DNA of 64,000 bases from CAVVMA01 sp963788205. GTDB taxonomy: Bacteria > Desulfobacterota > Binatia > Binatales > Binataceae. A program made the translations under genes and the position numbers. The DNA lies in contig CAWBGG010000004.1 of assembly GCA_963788205.1 (NCBI GenBank), forward strand, positions 84,325-148,324, given 5' to 3'. Position 1 is the stretch's first letter, and the number at the start of each line of letters is the position of its first letter. Of the stretch, positions 45,480 through 56,601 are shown in pieces. The notes beneath the pieces were generated by a model. It saw only the letters and a program-made list of their open reading frames with translations. It ran no database searches and had not been told where the DNA came from.

Positions 45480-45812
45480 CTAGCACGCGCCACGCGCGAC
45501 CAATCTGGGAATTTTGATCGCGCTTCGCGGGCCTAGCCGCTTGGCTTTGCGGAACTGCTCGGCGCAATGGCCGCATTCGAGCGTAAGCACAGGCTTGGTT
45601 CCCGGACCGCGCAGACACGAATACGGCATGTCGGATTCCCAATCGACCTCCGCTTGCGCGTAGTCCTCCGGTTTTCCCGAGGCGCTCCACTCGATCACGC
45701 GATGTGTGACAACGCAGATTGCCAGCTCGTTGATCTCATCGCTCCCGCATTTCGGGCAAACAAATCGATCGGTGGTGTGACCGGGCACGCGTCTCTTCGG
45801 CTTTGATTTCAT
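45480..45812 (-). CDS. Zinc-ribbon protein of the restriction island
   Basis: 110 residues from the ATG at 45812. Basic N-terminus, then a four-cysteine ribbon with CPKCGSDEINELAICVV and, about 60 residues later, ECGHC. The start lies one base after the TAA stop of the putative restriction gene, so the two are coupled. Function unknown; zinc ribbons of this size often accompany nucleases or modification enzymes. Confidence 0.55.
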   Translation of the reverse strand: MKSKPKRRVPGHTTDRFVCPKCGSDEINELAICVVTHRVIEWSASGKPEDYAQAEVDWESDMPYSCLRGPGTKPVLTLECGHCAEQFRKAKRLGPRSAIKIPRLVARGAC

Positions 45813-45813
45813 C

Positions 45814-46440
45814 TTAGGATGGAGTCGGTCGCCTAAGGGTTGGCTCGCGAAGGTAGAGTTCTTCGAGCAGCCCCTGGAAAAACCGAATCCCATCCGCATC
45901 TGTCGCTGAAGGGTTCAGGACGCGCTGCCCTGCGGGGCTGCCGCTGTTGATCCGGATGAGCCACGCCGCTTCGAGCAGACCCTGATTCCAAAGCGGCGCT
46001 CGCCGAATGGCTATTTTGCGCAGGTTCGCCTCGAAGTGGTCAATCCAGGTTCCATCAGCTCCTTGGCGCGGGCTGTTTTCCTTCTCGTCGATAATAGCAA
46101 CATAGCCGATGACAAGTTCGGGCGAGAGTTGCTGCACGTTTGCTACTTCGCCCATGAGGTCATCGAGACGATTGGGGATGACGCCGGGCAGGTTCTTCAA
46201 CATCGATTTGAGGGAAACGAGCAGGCGAGGTTTACCGGCAAGGACATATGCAAGGTCCCAATCTTTCTGGCGGCCCAGCCCCCGAATGCCGATTTCATCA
46301 GCTTTTCCGCCACGCACGCCGGGAAGCCCAGCACGTTCAAACGCTTCAATACAGTACCGTGCCAGCACGTTGAGCCGCCCCGCATCCTGAGTCTTGCGTT
46401 TGAGAAGATCGTCAACGGCCTCGGATAGACTGACAGGCAT
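45814..46440 (-). CDS. Probable type II restriction endonuclease
   Basis: 208 residues. The pattern GLGRQKDWDLAYVLAGKPRLLVSLKSML, with acidic residues then S-L-K, and PNRLDDLMGEVANVQ fits a PD-(D/E)xK nuclease core. The start codon ATG at 46440 overlaps the methyltransferase stop (TGATG), the layout of a restriction-modification pair. I base the call on this context plus the weak motif; no recognition site can be given. Confidence 0.6.
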   Translation of the reverse strand: MPVSLSEAVDDLLKRKTQDAGRLNVLARYCIEAFERAGLPGVRGGKADEIGIRGLGRQKDWDLAYVLAGKPRLLVSLKSMLKNLPGVIPNRLDDLMGEVANVQQLSPELVIGYVAIIDEKENSPRQGADGTWIDHFEANLRKIAIRRAPLWNQGLLEAAWLIRINSGSPAGQRVLNPSATDADGIRFFQGLLEELYLREPTLRRPTPS

Positions 46441-47483
46441 CAGAGCAGCACGGCCCCTTGAGGGCCAAAGAGACGGGAACGACTTGCCTCCCGGACGATC
46501 CGCTCGCGCGCCAGATTTACATATTCCGGATCAATATCGCTCCCGATCGAATTTCGCCCGGTGCGGATCGCGGCAACGGCTGTCGATCCGGTTCCGGCGA
46601 AAGAATCCAGGATCGTATCGCCCGCAAATGAGAACATGCAGATCAACCGCTCTGCCAACTCCGCCGGGTATGGTGCCGGATGGCCTTCGCGCGTTGAGGC
46701 TCCCTTAATGTCCGCCCAGAAAGGTCGAAACCAGCTCTTCATCTCCGTCTTGGTCAGCATCGATAACGCTTTCTGAAGCGGCGTCGCAGATCGATATTGA
46801 CCGCCCTTGCGAAAAAACAAAATGTGCTCGATGTCGTTTTTGATCACCTGTCCCGGCTGATAGGGCTTTCCGTAGAATCCCGCACCGTTGCCTTCCACTT
46901 CGGTCGCGCCATTGGCGATCTTGTACCAGAGGATCGGCGTCAGACAGTCAAGGCCGATGCGGCGCATCCGAACCTGGATGTCGGCGTGCAGCGGCATGAT
47001 GTAATGCTTCCCCCCTTTCTTCCGGGGGATGCATACGTCACCAACAACGCAGCAGATGCGACCGCCCGGCGCCAGCACGCGCGTACACTCTCGCCAGGCC
47101 TTATCAAGCTCGTCGAGGAAATGCTCGTAGTCCTCGATGAAGCCCATTTGCGCGTCTGAGCGCCGGTATTCCTTTAGGGTCCAATATGGCGGCGAGGTGA
47201 CGATCAGATGGATCGATGCAGCCGCGATCCACGATAAATCGCGGGCGTCGCCAACCCTGATCTGGTGCGCGGTTCGGTCGAAGGGGCGGGGCCAAGGCCT
47301 GGTGCGGTAACGTTCATTGGCCCGCAGCAGGGAACGCAAGCCTTCCGGCGTGTTGTCGGCGCCGTCGATCTCTTTGATCGCCAACCCTGTGCCCGTCAAC
47401 GCTGCCATCAAGATAATTTCCCTTGCGCGGGGGTCGGCGGAAGCGTCACCAATGTCAGATACATACTCTCGAAATCGATTCAC
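46440..47483 (-). CDS. DNA methyltransferase (beta-class, SPPY type)
   Basis: 347 residues from a GTG start. Catalytic motif TSPPYW (residues about 96-101) precedes the AdoMet-binding motif DSFAGTGST (about 295-303), an order that defines beta-class amino-methyltransferases (N4-cytosine or N6-adenine). It also has the target region with CVVGDVCIPRKKGGKHYIMPLHADIQ. Likely protects host DNA from the nuclease encoded by the overlapping next gene. Confidence 0.85.
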   Translation of the reverse strand: MNRFREYVSDIGDASADPRAREIILMAALTGTGLAIKEIDGADNTPEGLRSLLRANERYRTRPWPRPFDRTAHQIRVGDARDLSWIAAASIHLIVTSPPYWTLKEYRRSDAQMGFIEDYEHFLDELDKAWRECTRVLAPGGRICCVVGDVCIPRKKGGKHYIMPLHADIQVRMRRIGLDCLTPILWYKIANGATEVEGNGAGFYGKPYQPGQVIKNDIEHILFFRKGGQYRSATPLQKALSMLTKTEMKSWFRPFWADIKGASTREGHPAPYPAELAERLICMFSFAGDTILDSFAGTGSTAVAAIRTGRNSIGSDIDPEYVNLARERIVREASRSRLFGPQGAVLL

Positions 47484-47563
47484 AGGAAGCCCCTACGCGG
47501 CAATCCATCTTAGATGAACTGCCCGCTTGCGGTGAAACCCTCTGCGCGAGTAGCTATCTGATC

Positions 47564-47908
47564 ATGATCTACACTGGCGGATGCCATTGCGGGCGGATCC
47601 GATTCGAGGTTCGCGGCGATCTCTCCAGGGTCACCGAATGCAACTGTTCGATCTGCGGCAAATCCGGCTTCCTTCATTGGCGGGTTGAGCCCGAGCAGGT
47701 CCGCCTGCTGACGCCCGAGTCCGGCATGGCGACCTATCGATGGCACACCGGTCTGGCGAAGCATCACTTCTGTGCGGTGTGCGGCGTGGCGCCTTTGCGC
47801 GTCCCGCGCAATGATCAGACCAAGATGACGGTCAACGTGCGATGCCTCGACAATATCGACCTGGGCCAGCTTGAGATCGTCCAGTTCGACGGCCGTAATT
47901 GGGATTGA
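47564..47908 (+). CDS. GFA/CENP-V-type zinc protein
   Basis: 114 residues from the ATG at 47564, chosen because the conserved fold begins at once: YTGGCHCGRIRFEV, then ECNCSICGKSGFLHW and HHFCAVCGVAPLRVP. These Cys pairs bind zinc in the GFA family (named for glutathione-dependent formaldehyde-activating enzyme, although many members have other roles). Divergent from the methyltransferase; not obviously part of the island. Confidence 0.85.
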   Translation: MIYTGGCHCGRIRFEVRGDLSRVTECNCSICGKSGFLHWRVEPEQVRLLTPESGMATYRWHTGLAKHHFCAVCGVAPLRVPRNDQTKMTVNVRCLDNIDLGQLEIVQFDGRNWD

Positions 47909-48039
47909 CCGGCGGTGGCAGCATGGCCCGGCGCGGGCCGAGCGCCGCTTGTCGGGTCGGCGGCTGCGTGATATCCGAAAACGCGGGGGTTATCTGATTT
48001 TGAGCGCCGATCTTCGGCGGCTGATGCGAGGTTTATTGG

Positions 48040-48498
48040 ATGGCTGACAAGAGCTTAGTCGGAACCAGCGGCAAGCCGTTCACGATGCCCGTCGAATGGG
48101 GTAAAGTGCGCGAGTTTGCCCGCGCGATCAAGGACCCCAATCCCGTCTACTTCGACCCCGACGCGGCGAAAAAGCAATGCGGCGGAATTCCGATCCCGGT
48201 CACCTTCCTGATGACCAGCGCGTTCTGGCAGACCGCCGATTCGAGCCCGGCCTTGAACTTCGACCTGCGCCGCGTGCTGCATGGCGAGCAGGAGTTCGAG
48301 TTCCTAAAGCCGATCTTCGTGGGCGACACGCTGACCGGCGTCACGCGGGTCTCCGACGTCTACGAGAAAGACGGCGGCCGCGGCGGCAAGATGAGCTTCC
48401 TGGTGATGGAGACCGAATACCGCAACCAGAAGGGCGAGCAGGTCGCGATCTCGCGCTCGACCGTGATTGAGACCGGACAAGCCGTCAAGAAGAGTTGA
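48040..48498 (+). CDS. MaoC-like hydratase, N-terminal-type subunit
   Basis: 152 residues with a hot-dog fold of the FAS1-like/MaoC N-terminal type (PVEWGKVREFARAIKDPNPVYFDPDAAKKQCGGIPIPVTFLMTSAFW, GEQEFEFLKPIFVGDTLTGVTRVSDVYEKDGG). It lacks the catalytic D-x-H motif, so it needs the partner encoded 74 bases downstream. Such pairs hydrate enoyl-CoA or act on related thioesters, for example in HadAB-type systems. Confidence 0.85.
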   Translation: MADKSLVGTSGKPFTMPVEWGKVREFARAIKDPNPVYFDPDAAKKQCGGIPIPVTFLMTSAFWQTADSSPALNFDLRRVLHGEQEFEFLKPIFVGDTLTGVTRVSDVYEKDGGRGGKMSFLVMETEYRNQKGEQVAISRSTVIETGQAVKKS

Positions 48499-48572
48499 CG
48501 CGGCGGTATCGATTTGCGCCTGAAAGTTATTTTTCCTCTCTTTGATCAGCGAGAAGCTTGGACGAGGATGCT

Positions 48573-48992
48573 ATGGCCAGAATAAAGTTCGACGCGGTAA
48601 AAGCCGGCGACGAGATTCCCGCGCTGGTGGTGGAAAACATGACGCGCCCCGACTTCGTGCGCTACGCGGGCGCGTCGGGCGATTTCGTTCCGCTGCATTA
48701 TGATCAGACCTTTGTCGAGGCTGCGGGATTGCCCACGGTCTTCGGCCAGGGGATGTTCACCGCCGGCCTGCTCTCGCATTGTCTGACCGACTACGTCGGC
48801 GCCGGCAACGTGCGCAAATTCAAGGTCCGCTTCGCCACCCGCGTGTGGCCGGGCGACACGCTCACCTGCCGCGGCAAGATCACCAGCAAGCTCGAACGCA
48901 ACGGCGAAAAGCTGGTCGAGGGCGAGGTCGAGGTCGTCAATCAGAAGGGCGAGCCCGCGGTCCGGGGGTCGTTTTGCGCGATTGCCGGCTGA
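48573..48992 (+). CDS. MaoC-like hydratase, catalytic subunit
   Basis: 139 residues from the ATG at 48573 (GAGGA just upstream; a TTG at 48558 is an unlikely start). Hot-dog MaoC domain with the catalytic segment YAGASGDFVPLHYDQTF and LPTVFGQGMFTAGLLSH. Pairs with the preceding gene as a heteromeric enoyl-CoA-hydratase-like enzyme. A second fold feature, VRFATRVWPGDTLTCRGKI, closes the substrate tunnel. Confidence 0.87.
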   Translation: MARIKFDAVKAGDEIPALVVENMTRPDFVRYAGASGDFVPLHYDQTFVEAAGLPTVFGQGMFTAGLLSHCLTDYVGAGNVRKFKVRFATRVWPGDTLTCRGKITSKLERNGEKLVEGEVEVVNQKGEPAVRGSFCAIAG

Positions 48993-49095
48993 CGTTTGGT
49001 TGCGGACGGACCGTGGCGGGGGCTGTGGAGGAGGTGCGCGCTAGCGGCGGCTGGTCCATTGTCTGTGGGTCAGGCTCTAGCGCAAAATTCCAGTG

Positions 49096-50560
49096 ATGGG
49101 AGAAAATAGCGAGCTACGCTACGTAATTGTCCACGGCCACTTCTACCAGCCGCCGCGCGAGAGTCCCTGGACCGGACTGATCGGCCCCGAGCACGGCGCC
49201 GCGCCGTTTAACAACTGGAACGAGCGGATCCTGAGCGAATCCTACACCGCCAATGCCCAGGCCCATATCATGGACGGCCACGTCGTCCGGATCCGCAACA
49301 ACTACGAGCTGCTCAGCTTCGACATCGGGCCCACGCTGGCGAGTTGGATGGAGCGGCACGGCAAGATCGCGTATCGCGCGATGCGGCGCGGCGACATGCT
49401 CTCCGCCGAGCTTCGCGCCGGTCATGGCAACGCGCTCGCGCAGTCGTATCATCATTCGATTCTGCCGCTGCTGAGCGCGCGCGACCGTGAGATTCAGATC
49501 GCATGGGGCGTGGAGGACTTTGCTTTCCGCTTCGGCCGGCGCCCCGAGGGAATCTGGCTGCCCGAATGCGCCGCTGACGAAGATACGATGGCAGCCGTGG
49601 CCGCGGCTGGATTGAAGTTCACGGTCCTGGCGCCGTGGCAGGGCGGTTTCAAACCGGCCGACGGCGACGACGGCGCTGCGGGGCCGTTCTTGTGGAGTCG
49701 CGGCGATCTGAAACTGGGCGTCTTCCGCTTCGATCGCGATCTTTCCGGCACCGTCTCCTTCGGCGACGCGCTCACCGACGGGCGCCGTTTCGCCGACTGG
49801 ATCGTGGGCCGCGCGATGAGTTTCAAGCCGGGCAGCGCGCTTTTGATCGCGACCGACGGCGAGACCTTTGGCCATCATAAGAAGACCGGCGCGGCCGAGT
49901 TGGCGCGCGCGTTTTCGGTACTGGAGCAGCATCCCGGGATCCGCCTTACCAATTGCGCCGAATATATGGCGTCTCATCCGGCGGCCGGCGGCTTCGAGAT
50001 ACCGGCTCCCACCTCGTGGAGTTGCGCTCACGGGGTCGAGCGCTGGCGCTCGAACTGCGGATGCCGTCTGGACGGCAACACCAGCCAGGAATGGCGCGCG
50101 CCGCTTCGCGAAGCGATGGAGTTCGTCAAGAACCACGTCGATTCAGTCTACGATCGGTTCGCGGCGCCGCTGCTGGAAGACCCGATCGGCGCGCTCAAGG
50201 CCTCGATCCGTCTGGCGATCGATTCGGATCCCGCTGCGCCTGACGCCTTCTTCGGCCGCTATCGCATAACCGACGAGGCGCGCCGCGAGCAACTCACGCG
50301 TCTGTTCGAGATGGAACGCGCGGGACATTCCACGCTGGTCAGTTGCGCCTGGTTCTTCGACGACTTCGGCGGACCCGAGGGCAGAATCGTGCTGCGCTGG
50401 GCCGCCCGCGCGGTCGAGCTGGCGGCCACGTTCGCGCCGAGTATCGAGAGCGAGCCTGCTCGAGCGGTTGCGCACGATCCATTCGAATCGGCGCGAAATC
50501 GGCGAAGCCGCTACCCTTTACCTGAGCCTCAAAACTCGCGAGGCTCGCGGCAGGATATAG
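49096..50560 (+). CDS. Glycoside hydrolase family 57 protein (DUF3536-type; frameshift near 50455)
   Basis: Starts at the ATG at 49096 (a GTG just upstream is possible). The opening RYVIVHGHFYQPPRESPWTGLIGPE...NNWNERILSESYTANA and YELLSFDIGPTLASWMERH are the GH57/DUF3536 signature; GIWLPECAADEDTM and IATDGETFGHHKK contain the presumed nucleophile and acid. At 50453-50456 the frame as written shifts to noise and then reads through into the SdpI gene. Deleting one C of the CC at 50455-50456 gives SELLERLRTIHSNRREIGEA and a natural TAG at 50558-50560, about 487 residues. Likely an intracellular alpha-glucan-active enzyme. Confidence 0.8.
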
Positions 50561-50643
50561 CGCTTGGCGTTCAGCTTAGCGGCGATTATCAGTTAATACC
50601 GTCTGGCGGCCGTCAAGAAAAAGCAGTTAAGAGGTCGCGAGTT

Positions 50644-51000
50644 ATGAAATCAGACGTGGTTTTGGCTAATTGGATCGCAACTGGCGCTACCTGTTCGACC
50701 GCCACCCTGATGATAATCTTGAGTATTCCGATGATCCAGGGGAGTGTGAAGCCCAACCGCGTTTATGGGTTCCGTACGCGCAAGACCCTGTCGGATCCGC
50801 GGATATGGTACTCGGCAAATCGAGTGATGGGCAAAGACCTGTTAATCGCCGGCGCTGTGATCTTGGCGGTCGCCGTGATGCTGATAACGTTAGATAGGAT
50901 CTTTGTGGCATTGCCAGTCGCCATTTTGGATGTCGCAGCCCTGATGGTCGCGCTGGGTATTTCAATGGCTCACGGTCTCTGGTCGCTCAGCAAGAGGTAG
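50644..51000 (+). CDS. SdpI-family membrane protein
   Basis: 118 residues from the ATG at 50644. Four hydrophobic helices; the loop NRVYGFRTRKTLSDPRIWYSANRVMGKDLL is the diagnostic SdpI/YhfL motif. SdpI of Bacillus gives immunity to the SDP toxin; the role elsewhere is unclear. In the sequence as given it is in frame with GH57, but only because of the frameshift just upstream; it has its own start and stop. Confidence 0.8.
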   Translation: MKSDVVLANWIATGATCSTATLMIILSIPMIQGSVKPNRVYGFRTRKTLSDPRIWYSANRVMGKDLLIAGAVILAVAVMLITLDRIFVALPVAILDVAALMVALGISMAHGLWSLSKR

Positions 51001-51064
51001 AGGCTGAGGAGCCGGCGGCGAAATACCCGACTACTTAATCACCCGAAGGTTGCAACTAATCGCG

Positions 51065-53098
<2,034 letters not shown>

Positions 53099-53584
53099 AT
53101 TCACACCCGCCTTGCGCAGCACCGCGCCGAGGTGCCCATCCGGTCAGCCCGGCGAGCGTCTCGGCCTCCTGTTCGCGCCTGCGATCAAGCTGTTCCACAT
53201 AATCTCGCGCGGCCGGGCACTCTGCGGATGAGCCCTGCCACGGATGCCTGATCACGTAGCGAGCCTGGAATTGCTCCTGGTCCTGGGTCTCCTGGAAGAC
53301 CAGATCCTCGGGGAACGTAGCGCGGAGTAGCGCAGATGAAGCCGCGTGATCATCACCTGCGCCTGATTCGCACGCGGATTTCATCGGAGGAGGAGGAATA
53401 AAGATTCGGTTTTGCGCCAGCGTCTTCATTCGACCCTAATCCCCGCTCGGCGATTTTGTTCGTACCGGCGCGGCGGGGGAAGATGGCTCCAGGCCTGGAA
53501 GGCTGCCCGCCAATCCCCCCCAAGAAGTCATCTGGCGGCCCGCGCTGAAATGATACAAAATGTTACTAGCAGGGAGGGTCGGCA

Positions 53585-53755
53585 ATGGATCTTACGTTCC
53601 TTCAGTCGGCCACCAATCGGGCGGTGATCGCTGCCTTGTTCGGTTGCATGGCAGTCTACTTTTCGATCAACCGCGACGATTCATCGGAGACTGCGATTTT
53701 CGGGATGGTCGGTCTGGCGCTGCTGGCCTACGCCGCCACGCAGATGTTTCATTAG
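53585..53755 (+). CDS. Small two-helix membrane protein
   Basis: 56 residues: ATG at 53585 with AGGGAGGG six bases upstream and TAG at 53753-53755. Two hydrophobic segments (VIAALFGCMAVYFSI and AIFGMVGLALLAYAATQMF) are joined by the polar loop NRDDSSE. Unrecognised; strong ribosome site and length suggest a real small membrane protein. Confidence 0.5.
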   Translation: MDLTFLQSATNRAVIAALFGCMAVYFSINRDDSSETAIFGMVGLALLAYAATQMFH

Positions 53756-53814
53756 CGCGGCCCGGCACGCGCCACGTGGCGGGAGCCACCACACGCCGTC
53801 GCCCTGGCTGTTCC

Positions 53815-53954
53815 GGCCGCCACTTCCACGGCGTTCTCCGCTACGAGCGCTCACGCCCGAATCCGTCGAAAATAAAAAAAGAAAAAAAAAGCTACTTCCA
53901 CGGCGTTCTCCGCTACGAGCGCTCACGCCCGAATCCGTGACAGAAGTGGCGGCC
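53815..53954. repeat. Composite repeat: inverted ends, two 45-bp direct repeats and an A-rich centre
   Basis: A perfect 45-bp direct repeat (53822-53866 and 53894-53938; core cggcgttctccgctacgagc) is separated by 27 bases that are mostly A (aaaataaaaaaagaaaaaaaaa). The whole is enclosed by exact 12-bp inverted ends ggccgccacttc (53815-53826) and gaagtggcggcc (53943-53954). From here to the terminator at 54100 the sequence holds only two close copies of gcaccttgaagcccc (54037-54068) and no gene. Confidence 0.7.
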
Positions 53955-54099
53955 TCCGGGGCGGCATCACGGGGATTTACGTGCGCAATCGAGGTATTGC
54001 CTTATGCGGGGGGCGGCGCCAAAGGGGGGGCTTGCGGCGCACCTTGAAGCCCCCGGCACCTTGAAGCCCCTATCTTGGGGATGATAGTCTGCACCAGAG

Positions 54100-54120
54100 T
54101 GGGCCGCTGGCCCATTTTTT
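54100..54120 (+). terminator. Rho-independent terminator or attenuator ahead of rimP
   Basis: TGGGCC-GCT-GGCCCA stem followed by six T. It lies about 80 bases upstream of rimP on the same strand and far from any plus-strand upstream gene except the 56-residue one, so it could end that transcript or act as a leader attenuator of the rimP-nusA-infB operon, which is known to be regulated in many bacteria. A second small stem, gcccctatcttgggg, sits 30 bases upstream. Confidence 0.65.
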
Positions 54121-54198
54121 GTTGCTCTGTCGTCCCCTGAAAAGTTGACAGTTTCAGCGCCGCTTCCAGGGGGCGAGAAGGGGCGCGAGTCAGTAGTG

Positions 54199-54492
54199 AT
54201 GGTACTGGAGCTACATCCGGTCGCCAGGAAGGCTGTGGAATTGCTCGAACCGCATATCGAGCGCCAGGGATTCGAACTGGTCGCGGTGCAATACAAGCGC
54301 GGCACGCACAGCTCTATCCTGCGCCTGCTGGTCGACCGGCCCGAGGGCGGCGTTTCGATGGGCGACCTGGAGCGCCTGAGCCCGATTATCGGCGACCTGC
54401 TCGAACGTCTACGATCCTGTCGAGGGACGTTACACGCTGGAGGTCGCTTCGCCTGGAATCAACCGGCCGCTGGCCAAGCTCAGCCACTTTGA
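54199..54492 (+). CDS. rimP: Ribosome maturation factor RimP (N-terminal part; frameshift)
   Basis: From the ATG at 54199: ELHPVARKAVELLEPHIERQGFELVAVQYKRG...LRLLVDRPEGGVSMGDLERLSPIIGDLLE, the standard RimP N-terminal domain. From 54406 this frame becomes noise. The expected VYDPVEGRYTLEVASPGINRPL follows one base later, so removing one C at 54406 aligns it without gaps to the family pattern (L-D-V-x-D-P...LEVSSPG). RimP helps assemble the 30S subunit; it heads the nusA-infB operon as in most bacteria. Confidence 0.85.
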   Translation: MVLELHPVARKAVELLEPHIERQGFELVAVQYKRGTHSSILRLLVDRPEGGVSMGDLERLSPIIGDLLERLRSCRGTLHAGGRFAWNQPAAGQAQPL

Positions 54493-54679
54493 GGCCTATC
54501 GCGGCCGGCGGGTCCGGATTCGGACCCATCAGGCGCGCGATGGGCAGAAAGTCTTCGTGGGTGTTCTGGCCGAGGTTGGTCCGGTCGGTATCGAAGTGGA
54601 CGACGAAAACAGCCGGCGCCGGCAGGCGATCGGCTTTGAGGAGATTAAAGAGGCGAATTACGAGCACAGATTCGATTAG
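54407..54679 (+). pseudogene. rimP: RimP C-terminal part, after frameshift
   Basis: VYDPVEGRYTLEVASPGINRPLAKL...HFEAYRGRRVRIRTHQARDG...VGVLAEVGPVGIEVDDENSRRRQAIGFEEIKEANY, stop at 54677-54679. This is the rest of RimP, including the SPG turn and the C-terminal SH3-like barrel, in a frame without its own start. Because RimP is highly conserved and important, a sequencing or assembly error in this position is at least as likely as true inactivation. Confidence 0.85.
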
Positions 54680-54790
54680 CCGACGGCGCGCGGCGGCCGC
54701 TGCCGCGCGCTTTGCGTTTCGACGCTTTCTTTTGAGAGGGTCTTCGAGGCCCGGACGTGCGCGAATACAACCGCGCCCCTGGGAGAAGCT

Positions 54791-56298
<1,508 letters not shown>

Positions 56299-56302
<4 letters not shown>

Positions 56303-56562
56303 ATCCGATTCGCACTTGCCTTGGATGCAGGCGGGCCGACGACCGGCGGATGCTGGTGCGGCTGGCTGCGCTCGACGGCGCGGTCGTAGCGGACCTGACC
56401 GGCAGACTGCCGGGACGCGGCGGTTATCTGCATCCGCGCCGCGAATGCCTTGAGCAATTCGTCGGCTCGAAAGTCAGGGAATTTCGTTCGCTGCGGCGCA
56501 GGATAGAGCCGGCCGAGCGGCGCGCGATCGCTCAGACGATCCGGGAACGGCTGGAAACGTGA
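56299..56562 (+). CDS. ylxR: YlxR/RnpM family RNA-binding protein (non-canonical start)
   Basis: About 87 residues. The conserved start NPIRTCLGCRRADDRRMLVRLA...GRLPGRGGYLHPRRECLEQ is the YlxR fold, with the CLGCR and GRGGYLHP motifs. No ATG, GTG or TTG precedes the RTCLGC motif; the CTG at 56299, overlapping the nusA stop (CTGA), is the likeliest start, with ATC/ATT as alternatives. An ATG at 56350 would delete conserved residues. YlxR lies between nusA and infB in most bacteria and binds RNase P RNA in Firmicutes. Confidence 0.85.
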
Positions 56563-56601
56563 CGTATCACTCGACTAAAGTGGATTAAATAACCTGGGCA
56601 A

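Noticed and set aside
45271..45483. A 70-residue plus-strand frame opposite the RusA-like leader
   Set aside because: Partly helical sequence but no ribosome site, and it overlaps a recognised family on the other strand.
49093..51000. A single GH57-SdpI fusion protein
   Set aside because: The junction is a frameshift artefact; each part has a natural end or start in its own frame.
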